Origin: Methanosphaera sp.
GTDB lineage: Archaea > Methanobacteriota > Methanobacteria > Methanobacteriales > Methanobacteriaceae
Assembly: GCA_021199865.1 (NCBI GenBank)
Contig: JAJQHG010000139.1
Location: 1 to 14,329, forward strand
Length of the DNA: 14,329 nucleotides
Direction: 5' to 3'
Below are positions 7,398 through 12,825 of this stretch, piece by piece; the stretch's first letter is position 1, and the number at the start of each line of letters is the position of its first letter. Both the position numbers and the translations under genes were made by a program. The notes beneath the pieces are model-generated. The model was not told the origin of the DNA. It ran no database searches and worked only from the letters and a program-made list of their open reading frames with translations.

Positions 7398-8186
7398 TTG
7401 AAAACCATAACAATAAAAACTAAGAAATTAACACAGATACCAATTGAATTTGATAACATACTCCCCGAAGAGTTATATGATAAACCAAAGGATCAAATAG
7501 ATAATACTATAATTTATCATGGAAATAAAGAGGAAGTCTTATCTACATATTATGATGTCTCTGTTAGTGGTATTGCTAGTAGTCCCGATAAATGCCTCAT
7601 ACACTTAATAGGTGACTATAGCCACGTGAAGTATATTGGTAGTCATCTAAGTTGTGGACTAATAATTGTAGATAGTGATGTTGATTTACATGTTGGATCA
7701 GAAATGTCTGGAGGTCACATCATTGTTAATGGTAATGCTGAAAGCTATGCTGGTCGTGAGATGAGTGGTGGATTACTTGAAATAATAGGTAATACTAAAG
7801 AATTATGCGGTTGTGCATATATGGGTCAATGGCAGGGAATGACTGGTGGAAAGATTATTATATATGGAAATGCTGGAAAACAGTTAGGTGAATCCATGGC
7901 TGGTGGAGAAATCATTGTTAAGGGAGACTGTGACTATCTTCCAGGAATCCATATGTCTAATGGTTATATACAAATAGATGGTGATGTTACACAGTGGCCT
8001 GCTGGACAAATGAAGAATGGAGAGCTAGTAATAAATGGTCATATTGAACAAACACTACAAGGTTTTAGGAAAATTGAGGCCGTGATCAACCCTTATATTC
8101 ATGGAGAATACCATATAGGTCGATATAACCATTATATTGGTGATGAATCTGCTCGTGGTAAGGGATCTGTATGGATTAAAGAGTAG
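7398..8186 (+). CDS. fwdC: FwdC, beta-helix subunit of formylmethanofuran dehydrogenase
   Basis: Structural subunit related to the C-terminal domain of glutamate synthase large chain. It forms a right-handed beta-helix that packs beside FwdA and FwdB. The 262-residue product has at least seven G-x-x-M-x-x-G-type turns: 80-87, 99-106 (VGSEMSGG), 118-125 (AGREMSGG), 146-151, 163-170 (LGESMAGG), 182-189 and 201-208. Spacing is about 19 residues, widened by an insert near 135-146 with CGCAYMGQWQ. The start codon is TTG at 7398, directly after the fwdA stop, with GAGGG 7 nt upstream. A TTG start in an otherwise ATG operon may lower yield. Length matches the family. Confidence 0.92.
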   Translation: MKTITIKTKKLTQIPIEFDNILPEELYDKPKDQIDNTIIYHGNKEEVLSTYYDVSVSGIASSPDKCLIHLIGDYSHVKYIGSHLSCGLIIVDSDVDLHVGSEMSGGHIIVNGNAESYAGREMSGGLLEIIGNTKELCGCAYMGQWQGMTGGKIIIYGNAGKQLGESMAGGEIIVKGDCDYLPGIHMSNGYIQIDGDVTQWPAGQMKNGELVINGHIEQTLQGFRKIEAVINPYIHGEYHIGRYNHYIGDESARGKGSVWIKE

Positions 8187-8192
8187 ATATCT

Positions 8193-8471
8193 ATGACTAA
8201 TAATATTACATTACATGAAGATGAATTAGTAGAGTATATTCTTGATAATTTCAAAGAGAAAGCTATTCTTGAAGTATCATATAATAGAGTTTTCCTGCCA
8301 TCTACTATACTTGCCATAAATAAGATGCCCGATAAGGTTATACTAAGTCTTAAGTTAGAGGGAAAACTGTTACATCAACATGTTGATATTAATATTAACG
8401 ATATAAAAAAAGAGTTAGTAGAACTACGCTACACATATATGGGTGAGGAAACTGTTATTACTATTATATAA
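8193..8471 (+). CDS. Conserved-looking small protein at the end of the fwd operon, function unknown
   Basis: A 92-residue acidic protein starting 6 nt after fwdC, so almost certainly cotranscribed. I do not recognise it with confidence. It has an N-terminal helix-like segment (LHEDELVEYILDNFKEKA), then alternating hydrophobic strands (ILEVSYNRVFLPSTILAI, KVILSLKLEG) and a C-terminal strand ending VITII. There are no cysteines, membrane segments or signal peptide. The layout of a small beta-barrel after a helix recalls the DUF2097 family of methanogen proteins, but that is a guess from memory. No strong Shine-Dalgarno site is seen, only GAG of the fwdC end, so translation may be coupled to fwdC. 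It could be an assembly or regulatory partner of Fwd; unproven. Confidence 0.65.
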   Translation: MTNNITLHEDELVEYILDNFKEKAILEVSYNRVFLPSTILAINKMPDKVILSLKLEGKLLHQHVDININDIKKELVELRYTYMGEETVITII

Positions 8472-8480
8472 AAATAGTAA

Positions 8481-8501
8481 TTAGGATTTTTTTTCTCCTA
8501 A
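8481..8501. terminator. Hairpin and T-tract terminator between fwd operon and hxlB
   Basis: TTAGGA (8481-8486) and TCCTAA (8496-8501) form a perfect 6-bp stem around a loop of eight Ts and one C. For the + strand operon the T8 run itself would suffice as an archaeal terminator. It sits between two convergent genes only 31 nt apart and overlaps neither coding region. On the minus strand further Ts follow the stem, so it may act both ways. Confidence 0.55.
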
Positions 8502-8502
8502 C

Positions 8503-9087
8503 TTATTCTAGGACTGTGTGTCTAGCTTTCAAGTCTTTTTCTGTTTGTCCTAAATCATTCATTAATTCAGCTATTAATGAATCAAGAAATACTAATGCAC
8601 TTATCTCAAATATCGTTCCCATTGGAGATAATGATTGGTGCATACCACTAATCTGTCGGCGAACATAATTTTTCTCTGAATCTATTTTTGTTCTACCTTG
8701 AAGTTCTACTACAACATCAGATCTCTTTGCTAGTGTACTATCAGTATATGAGGTTATTGAAATTAATTTTGCTCCAATATCCTTTGCTATACCTGTAGTG
8801 CTTATAATATAACTGGTTTCTCCAGAACCAGAGATAGATACTAGACAGTCCTTATCAGTTATTGCGGGGGTTATTGTTTCTCCCACTACATAAACATTTA
8901 AACCCAAATGCATTAATCGCATTGCAAACGCCTTTGCCACAAGTCCTGAACGTCCTACTCCCATAATAAATATACTTTCTACACTTTCAAGCATATTAGC
9001 CATTGCACGGATAGTCTCACCATCAACAGACCTTGTTGTTTTAGACACATTCTCAAGTATATCTGTTAATGCTTCATCATAAATCAT
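8503..9087 (-). CDS. hxlB: 6-phospho-3-hexuloisomerase (ribulose monophosphate pathway)
   Basis: Interconverts D-arabino-3-hexulose 6-phosphate and fructose 6-phosphate. In archaea without transketolase-based pentose phosphate reactions this pathway, run in reverse, supplies ribulose 5-phosphate and frees formaldehyde. The 194-residue protein is a single SIS domain, the normal length. It has MGVGRSG (42-48), the phosphosugar loop SGSGET (86-91), PMGTIFE (155-161) and the typical C-terminal ARHTVLE. The partner 3-hexulose-6-phosphate synthase (HxlA, often fused to formaldehyde-activating enzyme) is not in the window. AGGGA lies 6 nt before the ATG. It is convergent with the fwd operon and divergent from the LysR-type regulator, which might control it. 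Confidence 0.9.
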   Translation of the reverse strand: MIYDEALTDILENVSKTTRSVDGETIRAMANMLESVESIFIMGVGRSGLVAKAFAMRLMHLGLNVYVVGETITPAITDKDCLVSISGSGETSYIISTTGIAKDIGAKLISITSYTDSTLAKRSDVVVELQGRTKIDSEKNYVRRQISGMHQSLSPMGTIFEISALVFLDSLIAELMNDLGQTEKDLKARHTVLE

Positions 9088-9140
9088 ATTAATTCCCTAA
9101 TAAATTTTACTTAATATATAATTTCAATATTTTTAATTAT

Positions 9141-9166
9141 AGATGATATTATGATAAATATCTTCT
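9141..9166. promoter_or_regulatory. 26-bp imperfect palindrome between hxlB and the regulator
   Basis: AGATGATATT (9141-9150) and AATATCTTCT (9157-9166) are inverted repeats matching at 9 of 10 positions around ATGATA. The element lies midway between two divergent genes, one a LysR/ModE-type regulator, whose family commonly binds dyad sites next to its own gene. It is all AT-rich, so chance is possible. Confidence 0.4.
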
Positions 9167-9167
9167 T

Positions 9168-9210
9168 ATTTAGTAATTATATTAAAATATATATTTGTAT
9201 TTTACTAAAT
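9168..9210. repeat. 9-bp perfect inverted repeat flanking the regulator promoter
   Basis: ATTTAGTAA (9168-9176) and TTACTAAAT (9202-9210) are exact inverted copies 25 bp apart. The space between holds the likely TATA box of the regulator gene (TTAAAATATATA, near 9182-9193). Two half-sites bracketing a TATA box suggest autoregulation by a dimer or looping. Confidence 0.4.
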
Positions 9211-9244
9211 TATCAATTACAATAATTTTCTAGATGTGTATTGT

Positions 9245-10123
9245 ATGAATCAAGATAAAAAATTAAGTCTAACAATCAATGATACTCTATTTGATTATAA
9301 ACTCTTTGATACGTTAAATGCAATAGACTCTAACAATAGTCAAAGAGGTGCTGCTAAAGAACTTGGTATTTCACATACTGTTCTTAACAGACGCATATTG
9401 AATGCTGAGGATAAGTTAGAAAAAAAGTTAGTTGTTGTATCACCTAGAGGTTCTTTTTTAACAGATTATGCTAAAGAGTTACTTAATCAATATGAAGTAT
9501 ATGAACACAGACTAGAAGATATGGATAATAGTATTACTGTTGTTGGTGGTTCAATTTCATGTGAGTTTATTAGGCAGTTATCCTTAGCATATAATCTAGG
9601 CAATATTCATATTATTGAAACTGATCTTAATACTGCATTTGATTTAACTAATAGGGGTTTAATTGATATATTAGCATTTGATGATCCTGTACAAGCATAT
9701 GTTAAGAACCTTGATCCTATACCTTTAGGTAGAGATAGTTTATTGTTACTGTTACATGATGATGAGAGTATTAGTAGTCTTAGGGATCTTAATGGTTTAC
9801 AATTTGTTGAGGTTGAGAACTCTGCACAACGTCTTGCATGGACTACTCTTGCTAATTACGATATAGATTTTGATATTGTTAGGGTTGTGAAGTCGTTTCA
9901 TGAGGCTATTCGTATAGTTGAAAATAATGAAAATCTGTATACATTCATTAATAAGAGTATGTCATATAGATATCAACATACAAGTAATATCATATCCAAA
10001 GATACCCAGCATATAATTAGTGCATTGAATGTTAAAAATGATAGTAATGTTGAAAACTTCCTTAATTTTGCATCTCATCAAGCACAAAAAACTACTGTTA
10101 AATTTGGTTTCGAACAATTATAA
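9245..10123 (+). CDS. LysR/ModE-like transcriptional regulator with periplasmic-binding-protein-like effector domain
   Basis: DNA-binding regulator of unknown ligand. From ATG 9245 the product has 292 residues. The frame extends to a GTG at 9236, but that start has nothing in its favour. An N-terminal winged helix-turn-helix of LysR/ModE type spans about 19-75, with GAAKELGISHTVLNRRI as the helix pair and KLVVVSPRGSFLT as the wing. A linker with YEVYEHRLEDM leads to a substrate-binding-like domain (about 95-280). Similar archaeal proteins carry a molybdate/tungstate-type binding domain. Given the fwd operon 1 kb away, metal oxyanion sensing is attractive but unproven. It might instead act on divergent hxlB. 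No clear Shine-Dalgarno site. It ends 21 nt from the lysS stop codon, tail to tail. Confidence 0.75.
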   Translation: MNQDKKLSLTINDTLFDYKLFDTLNAIDSNNSQRGAAKELGISHTVLNRRILNAEDKLEKKLVVVSPRGSFLTDYAKELLNQYEVYEHRLEDMDNSITVVGGSISCEFIRQLSLAYNLGNIHIIETDLNTAFDLTNRGLIDILAFDDPVQAYVKNLDPIPLGRDSLLLLLHDDESISSLRDLNGLQFVEVENSAQRLAWTTLANYDIDFDIVRVVKSFHEAIRIVENNENLYTFINKSMSYRYQHTSNIISKDTQHIISALNVKNDSNVENFLNFASHQAQKTTVKFGFEQL

Positions 10124-10143
10124 AAAAAATAGTGTGGGAGAGG
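10122..10143 (-). terminator. lysS terminator: C-rich tract then T8
   Basis: On the minus strand, CCTCTCCCACAC (10143-10132) starts 1 nt after the lysS stop codon and is followed by eight Ts (10129-10122). The T8 run overlaps the stop codon of the opposing regulator gene. It has the same C-rich then T-rich pattern as after nrpR and the ferredoxin gene. Confidence 0.5.
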
Positions 10144-10144
10144 A

Positions 10145-11734
10145 TTATTCTTCTAATCTAAATCTTTTTATCACAAAGTCTTCATCAAGACTTAATACAA
10201 ATGATGCTGCACGTGGTCCCTGCTTCTTACCAATAATTGTCTTATATATTGCTTGGAATGCTTTTTGTGGCTTCATCTCTAGGGATTCTAATATTTCATA
10301 CATTCTATCATGGAATTGACTATCATCACTAAATGACTCATTTTCTAGGGCATCAGCAACTTGACTTAAGAATTGTTTCTGTTCATCAGAAATATCTATG
10401 CGTGGCATCTTCTTCATTACCTGGAACTTAACGAACTTTGGACCATACTGATCTAACCAGTTATCCACATATTCTAAACGTTGTAGGAATGTATTTTTAT
10501 CATTATCACTTAATTCATCATATGATGTACCTACTAGTCTATCCTGTAACTGATTATTCTTTGCTAGGATCTCATACACTTTCTCTGGTTTTCCATTAGC
10601 TATTTGGTATGCTACTGTTAGGAATCTATATGATGGTTGGAATGGCATCTCATCAGCTACACCATTAATTTGTGATACTTCATAGATCTTCTTAAGTTTA
10701 GCTTTCTCTTTATCACTACTTCCTTCTTCCTGATCATATGCTATACGTTCTACTCTATCATATTGATCCATCAAGTCTAGGAAGTTCATCTTTGGTGAGA
10801 AATCTTTAGGTTTTAGTGGCTTGTTTCTGAATATAAAGTAGTTAAGAGTTTCTGGTTTTCCAATTTCTAGCCATGCTTGTGGTGTAAAGAATACTCCTTT
10901 AGATTTACTCATTGCATCCCCATCAAGTGTTATCCATTCATATGGTACAGGATATGGTGCTGGATAATTAAAGATTTCATCAGATATTACACTACTTACA
11001 TCGTATGATCCACCACTTGCTGCATGATCTTTACCAAATGGTTCACATGTAATACCAAGTATGTTCCAACGTGCTGCCCATTCAACTCTCCATGTTAATT
11101 TTCCACGACCAGTTGTATAGTCTACTTCACCCTCATGTCCACATTGACATCTATACTTAATTATTTTACCCTCATAATCATATGCTTCAGTTGTGTTTAC
11201 TCTTCCACACTCACTACATATAGCATTATATGGTAACCAGTCATCTTTTAGTGGGTGTTCTCTGTATTGATTGAATATTTCCTTAATTCTCTCTGTGTTT
11301 TCTAGTGCTATTTTTATTGAATCATTATAGATTCCATCCTGATACATCTGTGCACCACTTTTTATTTCTAAATTCTGGATATCAAAGGAGTCAAGTGTAT
11401 CTGTAAATGGTTTCTGGAAATGTTCTACAAAGTTATCACAACATCCCTCTGGACATGGTATCTCAAAGTATGGTTGTCCAAGATATTTCTCATAATCTTC
11501 TGGTAGAGGGTATGGTACTTTTCTTAGAGGATCAAAATCATCAGCTATCCATATAGTTTTTGCTTTTTCTCCAAGGTTTCTTAACTCTTTACTTACAGCA
11601 TTTGCTATGAATATGTCACAACTATTACCTATATGTACAGATCCAGAAATAGATGTTCCACTACCAACAATATATTCATCTCTATCTTGTTTACTTAGCT
11701 CTTGAGCTATTCGTTCTGTCCAATGTTCACTCAT
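10145..11734 (-). CDS. lysS: Lysyl-tRNA synthetase, class I (archaeal type)
   Basis: Charges tRNA-Lys with lysine in the cytoplasm. This is the class I enzyme found in most euryarchaea, unrelated to the class II LysRS of most bacteria. The 529-residue product has the HIGH-type motif HIGN (34-37) and KMSKS-type MSKSKG (275-280). A zinc-binding-like CSEC (173-176) pairs with CQC (196-198) between them. The C-terminal half is helical, as expected for anticodon binding. Length is normal. The minus-strand leader has GTGAT 3 nt before the ATG, a partial match to the 16S complement. Upstream is a long inverted repeat (11781-11812) that may control it. It is tail to tail with the regulator gene. Confidence 0.95.
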   Translation of the reverse strand: MSEHWTERIAQELSKQDRDEYIVGSGTSISGSVHIGNSCDIFIANAVSKELRNLGEKAKTIWIADDFDPLRKVPYPLPEDYEKYLGQPYFEIPCPEGCCDNFVEHFQKPFTDTLDSFDIQNLEIKSGAQMYQDGIYNDSIKIALENTERIKEIFNQYREHPLKDDWLPYNAICSECGRVNTTEAYDYEGKIIKYRCQCGHEGEVDYTTGRGKLTWRVEWAARWNILGITCEPFGKDHAASGGSYDVSSVISDEIFNYPAPYPVPYEWITLDGDAMSKSKGVFFTPQAWLEIGKPETLNYFIFRNKPLKPKDFSPKMNFLDLMDQYDRVERIAYDQEEGSSDKEKAKLKKIYEVSQINGVADEMPFQPSYRFLTVAYQIANGKPEKVYEILAKNNQLQDRLVGTSYDELSDNDKNTFLQRLEYVDNWLDQYGPKFVKFQVMKKMPRIDISDEQKQFLSQVADALENESFSDDSQFHDRMYEILESLEMKPQKAFQAIYKTIIGKKQGPRAASFVLSLDEDFVIKRFRLEE

Positions 11735-11780
11735 GTTATCACAATAAATTTTTAAAAATAATATCCCTTTAAGGATTCTC

Positions 11781-11812
11781 CTATATTAATAGATACGTTC
11801 TAATTAATATAG
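11781..11812. promoter_or_regulatory. 10-bp perfect inverted repeat upstream of lysS
   Basis: CTATATTAAT (11781-11790) and ATTAATATAG (11803-11812) are exact inverted copies around a 12-bp spacer, AGATACGTTCTA. It lies 47-78 bp before the lysS start. The arms themselves are TATA-like, so the distal arm may contain the lysS TATA box with the proximal arm near the transcription start. If transcribed, it would be a 10-bp AU-rich hairpin. Confidence 0.45.
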
Positions 11813-11838
11813 TCCTAGTAATACTAAAATTTGGTATT

Positions 11839-11863
11839 TACATTAATAAAAATACATTAATAA
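11839..11863 (+). repeat. 11-bp direct repeat in the lysS/trkA spacer
   Basis: TACATTAATAA occurs at 11839-11849 and 11853-11863, 14 bp apart. It lies between divergent lysS and trkA promoters. It is short and AT-rich, so it may be chance. Confidence 0.3.
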
Positions 11864-11965
11864 TATATTATATCTAAATCGTGTCTTATATTTATTATTA
11901 TCAAAATAGATATATATTATCCAATAAATATACTATAAATTAATAAAATTACCAGGACAAATATA

Positions 11966-12619
11966 ATGTATGTGATTATTGTAGGTGCAGGTCGTGTTGG
12001 TCTAAAATTAACACAATCACTTGTACAAGAAGGATTGAATGTTACAGTTATAGAGGAAAATGAAAATATTGTTGAGGATGTAGCTCATGAAGTTAATGCT
12101 ATGGTAATTCAGGGTGATGCTACAAGTGTTAAAGTCTTAGAGGATGCTGATATTAGTGATGCTGATGTATTTGTAGCAGTTACAGGTAAAGATACTGTCA
12201 ATTTATTAACATGTGTTCTTAGTATGAGTTATAATAATATTTCTAAAACAATTTCACGTGTTAATGATCTTGATCATATTAAAGCATTTAAAAATGCAGG
12301 TATTGACTTAACTGTAAGTCCCGAGTCTACTGTGGCAACATATTTAGAGCGTATTATTACTAAACCTAAAATTGCTGATTTACTAGTTCTGGGTCGTAGA
12401 TCAACAGAATTACTTGAGGTTAAGATTGAAAATAAGGATCTTTTTGGTAAGAATGTGTTGGATTATAGTCCTACAGAAAATTTTATTGTTTGTGCAGTGT
12501 ATGAAGAGAATCAATTAATTATTCCACAAAAAAATACAGTGTTCCATGAGAATCAGAAGATATCTGTTCTAACTAAGTCTGATTATGTACAGGAAGTAAC
12601 TAACTTCTTTGCACCATAA
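11966..12619 (+). CDS. trkA: TrkA-family potassium uptake regulatory protein (RCK_N + RCK_C)
   Basis: Cytoplasmic gating subunit that binds NAD(H) or ATP/ADP and controls a TrkH/KtrB-type potassium transporter. The 217-residue protein has an N-terminal Rossmann domain with GAGRVG (7-12), the acidic residue E30 that ends strand 2 (VTVIEENE), and QGDAT (49-53). An RCK_C domain covers about 135-217. This is the single-unit form of about 220 residues, not the doubled bacterial TrkA. The membrane subunit is not in the window. A weak AGGA (11954-11957) lies 8 nt before the ATG. The gene ends at a T8 run. Confidence 0.9.
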   Translation: MYVIIVGAGRVGLKLTQSLVQEGLNVTVIEENENIVEDVAHEVNAMVIQGDATSVKVLEDADISDADVFVAVTGKDTVNLLTCVLSMSYNNISKTISRVNDLDHIKAFKNAGIDLTVSPESTVATYLERIITKPKIADLLVLGRRSTELLEVKIENKDLFGKNVLDYSPTENFIVCAVYEENQLIIPQKNTVFHENQKISVLTKSDYVQEVTNFFAP

Positions 12620-12631
12620 TATATCCTACTC

Positions 12632-12639
12632 TTTTTTTT
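12632..12639 (+). terminator. T8 terminator after trkA
   Basis: Eight Ts begin 13 nt after the trkA stop codon, preceded by the pyrimidine-rich TCCTACTC. Oligo-T runs are the core of archaeal termination. No stem is present. Confidence 0.5.
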
Positions 12640-12697
12640 GATAAATATATTATTAGGTAATTCATTTTAAAAATAGTTATTTTTAGGTGTTCAACTA

Positions 12698-12765
12698 TAA
12701 TATTACTAATTATACAAAATATATTACAATGTAATATTACTAATTATATAAAATGTATTACAATG
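12698..12765. repeat. 34-bp tandem direct repeat, two copies
   Basis: Units 12698-12731 and 12732-12765 follow each other with no gap and match at 32 of 34 positions. The two differences are transitions. Each unit starts TAATATTACTAATTATA and ends TATTACAATG. The junction creates the perfect palindrome GTAATATTAC (12731-12740), and a larger inverted repeat, ATATTACA-A-TGTAATAT (12721-12737). It lies between the trkA and thiC 3' ends, where no promoter is expected. It could be replication slippage or a protein-binding array. Confidence 0.7.
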
Positions 12766-12773
12766 TTTGTATT

Positions 12774-12805
12774 AAAAAAAGTAATAAGGAGTAAATCCTT
12801 ATTAC
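12774..12805 (-). terminator. Strong intrinsic-type terminator of the ThiC-family gene
   Basis: On the minus strand, GTAATAAGGA, a 5-nt loop (TTTAC) and TCCTTATTAC form a perfect 10-bp stem (plus-strand arms 12781-12790 and 12796-12805). Seven Ts follow directly (12780-12774). It starts 20 nt after the stop codon. This is the shape of a bacterial Rho-independent terminator and is the strongest hairpin in the window. Confidence 0.8.
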
Positions 12806-12825
12806 ATTAGAAACCTCAATGATAC

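Noticed and set aside
12698..12765. Start of a CRISPR array
   Set aside because: The two units are directly adjacent with no spacer, and there are no cas genes.
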